This document shows positions 1-11,342 of a DNA stretch of 64,000 nt, in pieces; position 1 is the stretch's first letter; each line of letters begins with the position of its first letter. The DNA is from Apus apus (taxonomy: Eukaryota; Chordata; Aves; Apodiformes; Apodidae): positions 153,188,858 through 153,252,857 of the forward strand of contig NC_067282.1 of assembly GCF_020740795.1 (NCBI RefSeq), written 5' to 3'. Both the position numbers and the translations under genes were made by a program. Under the pieces are notes generated by a model. It did no database searches. It saw only the letters and a program-made list of their open reading frames with translations, and was not told the DNA's origin.

Positions 1-708
1 ACTGCACCAGTAAAGTTTTATTGGCTGCGTGCGGGTCATTCTTCCTGGGTCCAAAACAGAGATTATTTCTTTTTCAGCCTGAAGAAGGGGCTTGTGTTGT
101 TGTCTCCTTCTAGACCACTTAACAGGGAGCTTCAAAAATGCATTAGTAAGGTATAAAGTGGAGGCTATGAGACAGAATGATCACAGTGAAGAATTGTCTG
201 GGGAAGCAGAAAGGAAGACTGTATGCATGTATATCAGTAAAACAACCTGTCTGGGCTGACTATGAGCAGGAAGGGAAAGAGAACTGCATTTGCTCCAAGA
301 TGCAGACAGGCAAATGAAAGAGCAGGAGTCATGTTTGCTTTGGCAAACACTGTACATTTGTTATGGTGATGGGATCAGCGGGGTTTGTTTAGCACTCATC
401 ACAGTGCAGTTTCTGTTCACAAATCAAACTTCTAGATGGTACAGCCATATGATAGAATGACAGTAACATACGGATTTCAGTACAGAGACAAACTAAGTCC
501 AAGGGCAGTATTTCCAAAAAGAGCGTGGCTTCTATGTCAGTCCTCACATCAATGGCCATATTTTCAGCTCAGCACCAAGTCTAAAATATGGGAGTCCTGA
601 TATGTCCTTCTGTTCAGAGTGGCAGGACCTTTCCTTTGGAAGAGTCTCCAAGGTAAAAGGCAGTGGTATTGATCACTGTGATAATTTTTGTGATCTTTCT
701 TCCTTCAG
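1..708 (+). other. GRAP2: GRAP2 intron (3' part)
   Basis: Non-coding sequence upstream of the first recognisable GRAP2 exon. No open frame here resembles the SH2 domain that should precede the linker, so those exons must lie before the window. The segment ends in a polypyrimidine-CAG acceptor (cag at 706-708) directly before the exon. I see no repeat or RNA gene in it. Confidence 0.6.
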
Positions 709-840
709 GAGAGGCATGGTGGGAGCCTGGAACGCATGGGCCGGGAAGGATTCCACCTGGGTGGAGCAGCTGGAGAAGATTACTCTTCTACAGCCAAGAG
801 ATACGTAGAGCACCCTATCCCCATACTGCAGCAGCAACAG
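709..840 (+). CDS. GRAP2: GRAP2 (GADS) internal exon: linker between SH2 and C-terminal SH3
   Basis: This 132-base exon is flanked by a ttccttcag acceptor and a gtactg donor, and reads 44 codons in phase 0 on both sides. The peptide opens ERHGGSLERMGREG and closes with PILQQQQ. It aligns with the start of the linker of mammalian GADS, which runs GHRGNSLDRR, then GAVGEE, then a Gln-rich stretch. GADS is a cytosolic adaptor of T cells, mast cells and platelets: its SH2 domain binds phosphorylated LAT and its C-terminal SH3 binds SLP-76. The linker is flexible and has no fold visible here. The Gln run at the end is only four residues, whereas the mammalian protein continues with a long Gln/Pro/His-rich stretch that I cannot find in this window. 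The exon start resembles the start of the next exon, suggesting duplication. Identification rests on recalled family sequence, synteny and the downstream SH3 exon. Confidence 0.85.
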
Positions 841-2969
841 GTACTGGCAGGAACGAGGGGCTGGGATGTCATGTCCAGGCACATGAAACACTGGTCTTAA
901 TTGCTTGGTAGCAAGTGAGCAGTCAAAAATCTGCCACTCTGAACCTGCTTTACAAGGCACAGTCAGTTAGGTCTTTGTGTGGGCAGAGCAGCGACAATGC
1001 TGTTGGACTGGGTAGTAATAAATATGCGGGCTTTTATTTAGTTCTGTGATCCATGACTAACAAACCAGCAAAAAATAGAAGTCAGCATTCAGTGGTCCTT
1101 TCACTAGGAACCTTGGAGTACTCCTAGGGAGTTTTTGGTGCTCTATCCCAAAAACTGGTAAACAGGGAATTGTGTCATGTTCTTGCTTTGCTTATGAGAG
1201 AACAGAAAGTATCATACAGTGAGAGAGTAGAAAATCACTCCCAAATCTTGCTTGCACACACATTTCAGGAACTTCTCTCTAGTCTGTTAGACAAATGGAA
1301 CATTGCTGCCTGTTTCTTATATTCCGAGTTATGCTACTGACATTCAGCACCACAAAACACAACAGAGGGATAAGAAATTACTATGGTGAGCCTAGGAGAG
1401 TTTGATTTCCTTCAGAAGATTCCTCCTCTCGATTATGGGCCCTCTCTGCACCCTTTCACCATGTTGCATCCCTCACATGTGAGGTTTCTTTATTCCTTGG
1501 CTTGCATAGGAATGGAAAGGACATTAGTACCTGGTGCTATTTTCTGTGTTCTTCCTGATAAGTTTGGGAGGAAATAGTTTTCCTGAGGTTGATTCATGTC
1601 TCTAGCTAGACACAGTATAGCATTATCCAAGGAGAGGACTTGTTCTGCTGAAGGGAAGAAGTCCAAAGCCATGTCTCTATAGGCAAGAGAGTTCCCATAC
1701 AGCAAGGCCAGGGACAATGGTGAAATGGCTGTTCTCTCATCAGAGAAATTGTGTTGCCTGTCAGGGGACTGCTGATGAAATAATACGGCTTCTGACAAAG
1801 CTGAGGGCCTGCACTCTTTGGAGCACAGTCTATGTGTGAGTCACATTTGATATGGAGGAGAAACACTCATACGAGGAAGTATCCATCTAGTAAGTCTTGC
1901 AGTTGGAAAGCCAGATTGAGTTAACTCACTTTCTGGCACGGACAGGTGAGGTGCAAACTGTGCTCCAGTTTCAGGCAATCTCAGAAACCTCTGAGGCTGA
2001 CAAAGGTGCCAGTGAGACCAAGGAAGCTTTTCGAGGAGAAGGTACACAAAAGGAAACAGCAAGAGGGAGAGGACGAAAGCTGTTTACAAGCAACAGCAAG
2101 CACAAGCTGTTGTTCTTCATCCCCTCTGCTGACACAACTGATCAGATGCCATGTCACTGAAGCACTGCTGCAACCTGAGCTAACATGATAACAGATTCTC
2201 TCACACTGTTATCGTAAAAAACTTAATGCATGTACTAAGGGCCTGGGGGGGATGAAGATACTCAGCACCTCTCAGCTGTGCAGACAAAAGAGAACTTGCT
2301 CCCTAGATGTTGCCTAGGTCCTCTCTCCATCTGTCTGGACTGATTCATGTTGATATGACTTCAGATGTGTAGTCATATGGCTTCTTTTTTTTTTAACCTG
2401 CTTTTGTCTCCTTCCTCTTGGGTTAATTGGGTTATCTGGATTCTCAGGCTTGTTCCCTGCCCTTTACAGCATGGAGCAGCCCAAAGGAAAGGTAAAATAG
2501 TGAGACCTCAGACACACAGTCAGCTGCATCAGAATCTCTGCTATTCCACCAGCATACAGGACAGAGCAAGAGCAAGGAGTGGGCAGGACTGGAGCATAAT
2601 AACTATAGACTGGCAAAAGTTCCCTTGTCAAGCATAGCTTCTCACCAGTGAGTTAGAACAGCCTTAGTTTTTCTCCAGAAGCCAAAAAAGCCCCTCTCTG
2701 ACCACTTTTCCCAGCATTTGTGGTACACAGCTGAGCACAGTTTACTTTCAACTTCTAAGAAAAATCCAAAATAGAACAGTCCAAGGTGACTTCTTACATG
2801 AGGAGCATTGCTTGCAGGACTGCAGCATAGGGACTCTACTGGAATCAGATATATAAGAAGATTTACTTGAGGGCTGAACCCTGACTCCCTGGCCACCAAT
2901 GACTCTTAAAGCCCCTCATTTATACACCTCAGCATATTCATGACTTTTCTCTTGATGTTGTCTTTCTAG
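841..2969 (+). other. GRAP2: GRAP2 intron
   Basis: Intron of 2129 bases between two phase-0 exons, with a gtactg donor and a tctttctag acceptor. Open frames inside it (for example around 1897-2160) show no family resemblance and lack splice sites, so I treat them as chance. No Q/P-rich exon corresponding to the mammalian linker expansion was found here. Confidence 0.7.
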
Positions 2970-3089
2970 GATAGATATGGTGGGAGTCTGGACAGGAAAG
3001 ATGGGCTGCGTGGACTAAGGGATCATGGCCAAGGAAGTGCAGCAGCTATGCATCGGAGACATACAGACCCACTGCACCAGCAGACACCG
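2970..3089 (+). CDS. GRAP2: GRAP2 (GADS) internal exon: linker with RRHTDP phosphosite
   Basis: This 120-base exon lies between a tctttctag acceptor and a gtaggt donor and reads 40 codons, phase 0 on both sides. The peptide starts DRYGGSLDRKDG and contains AAAMHRRHTDP near its end. It matches the mammalian GADS segment RRGGSLDINDG followed by ALMHRRHTDP. The threonine of RRHTDP corresponds to the human GADS site reported to be phosphorylated by HPK1 and bound by 14-3-3, which releases the adaptor from signalling clusters. The basic residues and the proline after T-D are kept here, so the control site is likely conserved. The exon joins directly in phase to the SH3 exon. Its first 24 bases match 19 of 24 with the first 24 bases of the preceding coding exon. 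Confidence 0.9.
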
Positions 3090-5559
3090 GTAGGTGATGT
3101 ACCTGGAAGTCTCCATCTGCCCAACTCAAGGGGTCCCTTAGCAACAGCCGAGCAGCCTGGGCAATGTCACCTGTACAGAGGTTGCACGAGGAACAGTGTA
3201 TAAAGCCTGTTGGGACATACCTTAGAAGATGTTTCTGAATCTCAGGACTCTGTCACAACCACTTGAATCTGCTTCTGGGGCACTCTGAGGGTAGAACTAT
3301 GGTGTTACACGAGCATAGTTCTCAGGCTCATCTCAAGGTCAGTCCTACGTGCAGACTTAGTAGGAGAGGGAACCTAGCATTAGCTCAACACAACAGGCAT
3401 CTGGGGCTCTGTGAATGAGCACAAGCTCATCCATGAGTTCAGATCAAGCATGGGTTCAGTCCTGTGGAAGACATTTCTGAAAACCTAAGGATCTTTCCTA
3501 GAAGGGCTTCATGTCCACTGATGCAAGGGACTAGAAAGCATCTTTCCCACCACAACCAAGCCTTCCTAAGTACAGTAGCTAGAAGTACAGTACTCTTCCT
3601 AAGTCCTTAGGAGAACTGCCTCATGATACTGTACCATTCTACAGTGCTCCTTCTGTCTTGCCATGCACTTGCAATCACACTGTCTCTTCCACTACATTTT
3701 GCTTCAGTCCTGAGAAGGGAGGTCATTGCTCAGTTCTACTTGTCTGAACCTGGCACATTCTCTCAGACCAACTATGCCACCAAAGTGGGTCTCACCTACC
3801 TGTCACCCTTACCTTTCAGAGCTTCTTAGCACAGTGTTTGTGGGTAGGATCCAGGTATGTCTCTGTAGACATGTCAGACTGCTTTCCTACCTGGATCCAT
3901 ACTGGCAGGTGACCTTAAGTAACCACCTGCTCTGCAAATTCCCATTATGTGAATGCCAGTATAGAGCCTGGTGTCTTTCTCTGCCTCAGCCCATTATTCC
4001 AGTGCCAACTCCAAAGTATTTCTCCATCAGCTCCTAGGAGTGTGACCAAAGGTATGCTCCCTTTCCTTGAGGAAATGAGCAGCCTAGCCCAAAACCACCA
4101 CAGAATCTAGATCCAAAGAGGGAAGAGAAGGACAGCATAATTTTATCCAGTGTTAAAGAGGACAGCTTGGATTGGGAAACTGGGAGGGGATATGTCTCCT
4201 TTGGGCAAAAGGCCCAAATATTTATTATAATCCAGCTTAAAATACAATGGCTTTTATCCCTCAAAAGCTGTGGCAATGGATAACAACATGCCCTTGCTTG
4301 CCACCCCCCATCAGTGATATAGAAGCCACCAAATCGAATTCCATGAAGGTCTATATGTCCAGCCAAATAACTACGAGCCATGTCTAAGGAGGGCCCTGAA
4401 TTGAAGATTTAGCAAAAGTTAGTCTGTCTTCAAATAGATCTCTCCATGTGTGGCTGCAAAATACACTTCCCAAGTTTTCCATGCCCCATGGTGTGGATGC
4501 CAACAGTTTCCCAAAATAGAATCCCATGCTATGTCCTTTAAAATCTGATTTCTGGTCAAAATGACAGATTGACTGTAAAGTCTCTTATGATGAAGTTCTC
4601 ATAAGAAAAAATCTGACTATAGTGCTCATTAAAGTACGAACCCAAAATAAACTAATATACCCAAACTGTTCCTTAATCTTTTTTATCTCAGGAGGCTGAC
4701 TTTGGGGAGAGTCAAAAGAAGATTTAAGACCCTCCTCTCTGCCCCAGAAGTGCCTGAAAGAGCAAATATCATTCTTTACAATGTTCACTAGGCTTGCCTG
4801 TGTGCCAGCTCTTTTAATGTATCCCTTATTATCCTCTGATGGCCAAGGACACATTTCTAGATCCCTACCAACATCAGCCTGCCCCCCTAGAGCCATTTAC
4901 TTATAGTGTACAGCCCAGCAAGTACTCAGACAGGAGCTCTTCTCTGTGCTCTCATTACTGGCTTCAAACGTGGCTGTCAGAGGTGGAGGAGACAGACCCA
5001 TGTGAACACTGTTTCCTAAGGACCTGCTCTCAGTCTGACTTTTCAGCTTTTGGTGTAAATACCTATGAATGTACTGAGGCTGCTGAGAACCCAAGCACCA
5101 TCCCTTGGGTGCCCCAAGTAAATTCATAGAATCATAGAATCATAGGGGTTGGAAGGGACCTCAAAAGATCATCTAGTCCAACCCCCCTGCCAGAGCAGGG
5201 TCATCTAGAGCACATCACACAGGAACGCATCCAGGTGGGTTTTGAATGTCTCCAGAGAAGGAGACTCCACAACCTCTCTGGGCAGCCTGTTCCAGTGCTC
5301 TGTCACTCTCACAGTAAAAAAATTTTTTCGAATATTCACCTTGAACCTCCTATGCTCCAATTTGATCCCATTACCCCTCCTTGGTGCCTCCTTCCTGGCA
5401 GCTTCACCACTCCCTGGTTTAATTAGAAGATGGTCTCAATTTCAGCATTGTTTGCCCTCTCTTAGTGAACATATGTACTGGGGTATAAGAGGGGTGGAAG
5501 GAGGATGATTTTTAAGAGTTGTGGCTCATTTTCCCTGCCTGTCTCCATTCCCTTTCCAG
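3090..5559 (+). other. GRAP2: GRAP2 last intron
   Basis: Intron of 2470 bases. It starts with gtaggt and ends with a pyrimidine-rich tract and cag directly before the SH3 exon. It contains one antisense CR1 fragment at about 5124-5388. The rest shows no coding similarity; open frames at 3726-4037 and 4839-5129 have no recognisable domain or splice context. Confidence 0.7.
5124..5388 (-). repeat. CR1 LINE fragment, 3' end, antisense
   Basis: The + strand begins with tandem copies of ATCATAGA, then GGGGTTGGAAGGGACC, then ATCATCTAGTCCAACCCCC and the phrase GGCAGCCTGTTCCAGTGCTC. This is the reverse complement of the CR1 3' end with its short terminal repeats. The element is 5'-truncated, as CR1 copies usually are, and lies antisense in the last GRAP2 intron, ending about 170 bases before the SH3 exon. 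The 5' limit is approximate. Confidence 0.93.
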
Positions 5560-5739
5560 CGAACGCTATGGGTCCGTGCCTTATACGACTTTGAGGCTGT
5601 CGAGAATGATGAGCTGGGCTTCCGCAGTGGAGACATCTTAGAAGTCCTGGACAGCTCCAACCCCTCATGGTGGAAAGGACGTCTGCGTGGGGAACTGGGT
5701 CTCTTTCCTGCCAACTATGTCACACCAGTGCTCCTGTGA
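5560..5739 (+). CDS. GRAP2: GRAP2 (GADS) terminal coding exon: C-terminal SH3 domain
   Basis: The last coding exon has 59 codons plus TGA and enters in phase 0 after a ctttccag acceptor. It encodes one complete SH3 domain. Visible marks are ALYDFE (local residues 7-12), the acidic RT-loop with DELGF (17-21), the WW pair of the ligand groove (37-38) and LFPANYVTP near the end (48-56). These match the GADS C-terminal SH3, especially the stretch [11 protein letters not shown], more closely than GRB2 or GRAP. This domain binds the R-x-x-K motif of SLP-76 (also HPK1 and others), coupling LAT to SLP-76 after receptor triggering. The tail is short (VLL) and differs from the mammalian ending. A longer open frame begins upstream at 5521, but that part is intron: it spans the polypyrimidine tract. 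Confidence 0.95.
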   Translation, partial: RTLWVRALYDFEAVENDELGFRSGDILEVLDSSNPSWWKGRLRGELGLFPANYVTPVLL

Positions 5740-6735
5740 GGGCACAGTATGCACCAGAGGGCCAAACCGGAGCTGCTCTTCTGCCATGACAGGGACAGAG
5801 AGGGAATGCATCTTCACTTGCCTCCAGGACATACAATGCTTTTGATTTTGTGTTAATTTATTGTCAACTGATCTTTTGAAATGTTGGTATGAAAGGGAAC
5901 CCTTTGAAGAGGACAGAAATTTTTTCCCCTATATGTCACAGCCATGAAGGGGAGGGAGAAAAAATCCTGGACTGCTCATTGAGACCTTGCTGGATCCTCC
6001 CTGCCCTGTTTCTGCAAGTAGGTTTGTTCTGTGGAAATGCACCTCAGACAAGTCAGGCTTCAGTATTTCAGCCTTACCCCTTCCTTTTGGATCCAGTAGC
6101 ACTCACAGTCTCTTCAGGGTCTATTTGACCTTTATTTCAGAGGCAGGAAGAACACTCAGGTAAATTAAATGAGCATTGGCAATTACATAAATCCTCCAGG
6201 TAGTAAAGGAAAGTGAGGAGATGTAGGCTGAGCTGCAAGGCAGCCTTGACTTTACTAAATAGCTTCTGGCTTACCTCTCTACAACCTTCTGTGGGTATGG
6301 ACTGTATGAATACACCAGATGAAGGGATTCTGTAAGATTTTGTACAAACAAACCAATGGTCAGGGTAAGAAGCTACTTTCTTTGCTTTTTATGGTAGTTC
6401 TGCTCTTCTTCTGCACCCCATAACAACAGCTTGTCCCATGTTCAAGGTGTTCTCTGAGACATCCTGGTTAGAACAGGTCAGGCCCTTCAGCTAAATTAAT
6501 CTCCACTGGATTGGGTAACAGTAAGTATCCTCAATGGTTCTTTTTGTAAAACTGAATTGGGAAGGGGTTGAAGAGAAGAGGTTTTTCTGGCTTGGTGGCA
6601 GAAGTTCTTTCCCTGACAATGTGGGGTGTTCAGAATCACTGTGCACATGGCTCTGACTTTCTATTGGAGTGCCTCATCCAACAGGTTAAGCTGCTGCTTT
6701 ACAGTATGCAGAAAATAAAGTTGTGGCCAGTCTGT
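5740..6735 (+). other. GRAP2: GRAP2 3'UTR (probable extent)
   Basis: Non-coding sequence follows the GRAP2 stop codon. The first plausible poly(A) signal is AATAAA at 6714-6719, followed by a GT-rich stretch (gttgtggccagtctgttctc). A second AATAAA lies at 7121-7126. The end is inferred from the first signal, and transcript data would be needed to fix it. No repeat was recognised here. Confidence 0.4.
6714..6719 (+). promoter_or_regulatory. GRAP2: Candidate GRAP2 poly(A) signal AATAAA
   Basis: Canonical hexamer 975 bases past the GRAP2 stop codon, with a GT/T-rich region just downstream. Another hexamer at 7121-7126 is an alternative. Confidence 0.4.
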
Positions 6736-7889
6736 TCTCTGTCCCAGTTTCTCTTGGATGAAATAAGGTAAATGAATAGGTTTCCAAACCACTGCTGAGT
6801 GAATGCCCAGATGTGATACAAATATACTGCACATTAAAAATGATCCAAACCCTGTGAAGGAAATGCTGCTGCATAACCACTGCTTAGACAAATTGATATT
6901 AAACAAGCTGCCTGATTTTTTCACGACATGTAGGATCTTGGCAGTCAGCAAGGAAGTGATGATTTATCATTCTTTGGAAAGAAAGAAAATGCATCAAAAA
7001 ACTCTAAAAACAAATCAGACCCATCAAGAAAAGTGTTTTTAAACATTGTTTGTCCCAGTGGGAGAAAAATAATCCAGGAAATAGGTTCTTGGTAAAGTCC
7101 AATTTAATGGAGCTGGCCTAAATAAAGCTGCCAGCTAGACAGAGTATTAGCAGAAGAACCCACTGTCAAATTTCTGAGAGAACTCAGTCAAAAGTAGCTT
7201 ATTAGTTGGTGAAGTAAAAGGAGAAAAATTAACAAGGCATATAAGCTCTAAATAGAATAGAAAACTTGGAAAGACACACAAGAAACAAAAGATAAGAGTT
7301 TATCTCCATTGGCTGCCAGGGTGGTTCAGGAAATGGAGAGATACCATATGATTTCCTAGGCTGGAGTTGGCCCTGTTCTCATGTAGGAGACTGTTTTGGA
7401 CTTAAAGCATCTCCTTTGGAAGTGAAGTCCATGTGGCTTCTTTTGGAATAAGCTACTTTATTACCGGGTTGGTGTGAGGGTGTAACCTCAGTGATTCCAC
7501 TGGCTGAAGACTGTTTTGTTGCAATTTGCTCCTTGTTTTTGCTGTTGTTTTTCTTTGCTAAGGTAATATCAAATTTGGATGAGAGAGGGTTAATATTCAG
7601 TCAGAGAGATGAAGACCAGGGGAAGATGGAAGCAAAGAAATCAGAGACCAGAGCACAGGCAGAAGAGGGACATGAATGATGAATCAGGTCTGGTTGAAAC
7701 AGAAGAAATGATATGTTCACCCTAACTCCCACTATGTCGAATCACCCTTCAGCTAATTCTCTTTTTTTGATTAGTTACTTTTAAAATTAGAAGCAACGTC
7801 TCCTTTTCTTTCCCTCAGCACTCTAAAGATCCTCTTGGTAGTGAAGATGTAGTTGCACAAAATTAATTGAAGATAATGTGCTTAGCAGT

Positions 7890-7946
7890 TTGATAGCTCT
7901 TCACACATTTGAAACCCCTTTACAGAGATTAACTAATTAAGCAAGT
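7890..7946 (-). repeat. MIR-like SINE remnant, antisense (weak)
   Basis: The segment TACAGAGATTAACTAATTAA, preceded by tcttcacacatttgaaacccc, resembles the antisense 3' part of amniote MIR-type elements (CTTTACAAA..ATTAACTAATTAAT). It is only about 57 bases and decayed, so the call is tentative. It lies inside a longer AT-rich block. Confidence 0.35.
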
Positions 7947-10900
7947 CCAAGTAGTACATTTAAGTACACCCATGCTAACTCATGATTCGTTTGAGGAAGA
8001 GGTAAATTTTCACGTGATTTTTTTAATTGACGTTTAAGGAATTAATATGTAAGGTAATTAGCACTAAAGGACTGCGCACTAATTATGGGCAACATACCAG
8101 AACCACAGTGAAATCATTACTTCTCATTAGGAGTGGCACCCAATGGCGCCAAAATTACTAGGAGGCAAAGGTATCATGGCATCTGTGATAACCATGCCAG
8201 TGCCATGTTCTGTGCTGCCTTGGTTTGGTTTCCATCCCCAGCCTCACTTGCCTCTGCTTTTGTCCTTGCCTGCTCCTCAGAGCAGAGGCAGTGCTACCCT
8301 ACATTCACTCTACATGCCAGTAGCTCAGAGGCACAGGCATCAGGCTGCATTTTTGCACCCTCCCACAGTAGAAGCTGTTTTGTTCCCCGCGAAACAACGG
8401 CACAGAGAGCCATGGCCCTTCCCAAGTCAATGGGTCTCTGGATACAAGGAGAGGTGTGGGCAAAGGGAGACATTTTCCTGGGGTAGAAGGTACTGTAGCC
8501 ACAAGATGGAGGTGATTTCCATGCCCTGTGCCATTTTCTGCTGTACTCTACCCACAAAATGAAACTTCATGTAGGTCAGGTAACTTAATAAGGAAAAATG
8601 AAAGAGAGAGACACTCCTCCACCCACATGCCCTGCCAACCTTCCTGCTCCTTTTTGCAACAGATTTTAACTGTAACACAATTTTGCTAATATTGTGGTGC
8701 TTCACTTAGACCAGTCTGTGAAAGCATCAGATTCTATTGCCCATGCAAGAGGCACATGTTAGCAGCATAGGACAGGAACCTTCAGATGACAGCGGTGGTG
8801 CACTGACTTTACCTTACATTTGTCAATGTTTCATAATGAACTAAACCTCCAGAACACATCCTGAAAGAGCCCCCTGTGGAGCCTAAATGGGAAGGAATAA
8901 AGAGGAACACAGAGAAGTATTTTGTTTGGTATTTTTCTTAAGCAAGAAAGTGCATGAGAAAAGAGATTGTAAACAGAGATAAAAGTAGGGAAAAGTATGT
9001 GGGAAGGCGAACATTGTTATGAAAAATGAAACAGAGGAAGCTGGACTGCACATGGAAAAATAAGTTTGATGAGCACAGCTGAGCCTACATTCTGCTGCAG
9101 ATCCATATTTTGTTTATAAATGTCTCTGTGATTAATAAGGCTGAGCAAAAAAACAGTAAATGGAAATCTTCTTTCATGTGAAAGCTTTCTGGGTAGTTTT
9201 CTGCCACAAAATAGAGATGTCTCTGTCTTTTACATGCTTACTATAACAGCTGCACTCACTGGTGTGTGCTGCAGAAACAAAGGGAATATGGCTCGTTCCC
9301 ATCTGACTGCTGACAGGATAAGATCACCAGGGAGACAATCCTCAGTACTGCCACAACGTCAGCACCTGGTCAAGCTGCTGGGACAGTCCCCCTGTACCAG
9401 GGATACAACAAGTTCCTGGGTTGTTGCTGGTTTCTGGTTGTTTTTTTCATACTAAAAGTAGTTCTCAATTTCAGTAGGTTGTGCAGGAAATTTGGAGCTC
9501 TTCATGGCAGGTGCATGTTCATCTTTTCTATTGGCAGCACCTCTCGTCCTTCCTCCCCAATGGGATCCTGATGCTGCAGGCTCTTAGAAGGCCATTTTGC
9601 CTTTAGCCCTTGTGGAAAGCAATGAAGGACAGCAAAAGCAAAAGATCCAGCAGCCAGAACCATGTGGTCAGGAGTAATCAGCCTTGAACATCAGTGTGGT
9701 ACCAGCTGGGACAGTTTGCAGGAACAATGTAGTCCAGCAGTGAAGTGAAGGGTGAGCTCTACCCTGAGTGGAGAGAAGCTGGTCTTTAATTATATCAGTG
9801 TCACATCACAGGGACAACAAGGATGTCTGATGGGACAGAGATGTGGCATATGGGCTAGGGCTGTGCTCAGACTATGGCTCTGTTTCTGCAGCTCTCTGCC
9901 AAGAAACCTGGGTTACGCCAGACCAGATATGAGAAGTATTTGGCAATCCTGTTCCTTCAAATGCTGTCTGCCCCATGCAACATGGCCAAGAATGTTACCT
10001 GCACCTCCCCACAGCTGCAGCCCATCACCTCACTGTCCCTGGATGCAGCAGAAAGCCCATCACCCAGCTTTTGTCTCTGTGCTGATCTAAGAAAGTCCTC
10101 TGCAGACATCTTATTTCAAATACTTGTTCAAAGCAATGGGCTTAGCTGATTTTAAATGAAACCCTATAGAGATCAGTTGAAACCATTAGTGTTCCCTAGA
10201 TGATCCAGGCAGTAACATTTACTGGTTAAAACATACACATTGACTAAAGAGCTTCTGACACCCCACCACCCCTTGCTGCTGAAAGCTTTGCATTGCAGTG
10301 GGGAGCCATGAACTGAGTGTTTGATAAAGCCTTTAATAGCACCAAGGAAGAGGGCAGAGCATTGCCAATTTCTCCAATTTTTAGAAGCAGTCTTCATGTG
10401 ACAGAATTCTGGAGCCTTAATTTGCATTAGACGCAAAAGAAGTTTCTTACATAAGCAGAACTGAGAGTATAAGACTGCTGAGGACTTATCTGCAGGCTAC
10501 AGGACAGCAGGGGAACAGGCGAGTGAGTAGGAGAAGTTCACTGACCTTTGTGCAGAGGGAAAAATTCAAAGCACATTGTCTGCTGTCACTGTGCAAGAGT
10601 GAGCTGCTTGGCAGGTATCCAGCCTGCTAACATGGAAATGCAAAATTTTACAAACTGCAGGAGTGCAGGGGTCCTTGTAGACATGCAGAAATAAAATTAG
10701 CTCAAAGGGATGAAGAAGAAACAAACAAATGAAAATATCTCCAGATATCTTGTGGTTTCTCCTGGCTAGTCCAAGCAGGCTCATTTCCACCAGGATTCCT
10801 GAAAGATACAGCCGTGGAAATTTTGTTTGTCACAAATAAAAATGACAGCAAACCTGTGGAAAAAAATGCAGTTTAGGACATGAGTCTACTACTGTGCACT

Positions 10901-11310
10901 TAAAGCTATAAAATGTTTACAGTTGCCCGATATCATGACTGAAGTTCAATTCCCTGCTTGAGAGGCACTTCTGGAAAACTATTCAGTGATATCCAGCCAC
11001 AGATAAAGAAAAGAATTTTTTTTTTTTTAAAAGGCACCTTCTCTGCTGATCTAGAGGTCATTTGCATTGTACCTTTTATGCCTGTGCTGTACCAAGTGTG
11101 TCTGATTCAGACTGTAACTTCCTTGTGTTACCAGCCAGTCCTTCTCTCTGGTCAAATTCCAAGAACAGCATTACTGCAGTGCTAATAGATAACAGCAAAG
11201 AGCAGGAAACAGTCTGTGGTGACCCTTCTCATGACTGAGTGTTTTCTGCCAGGTGCAGCACGCCAACAGTCTGGCTGCAAAATGCTGAATTAGAAGAAAG
11301 ACTGCATAAG

Positions 11311-11342
11311 TCTTTTTTTTTTTTTTTCTTCTTTTTTTTTTT
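11311..11342 (+). repeat. Low-complexity T-tract
   Basis: About 30 bases made almost only of T, broken by a few C. No element body is recognisable beside it. The antisense open frame over it (KKKKRRKKKKKK) is an artefact of the tract. Confidence 0.8.

Noticed and set aside
5521-5559. Upstream extension of the GRAP2 SH3 frame
   Set aside because: It translates the polypyrimidine tract and acceptor of the last intron, and the previous exon joins in phase at 5560.
8127-8160. Retroviral primer-binding-like text (CCCAATGGCGCC)
   Set aside because: Only a few bases fit, and no LTR, polypurine tract or gag/pol similarity is found nearby.
8133-8562. Overlapping 117- and 139-codon + frames
   Set aside because: No recognisable domain, several overlapping frames of equal length, and no splice or promoter context.
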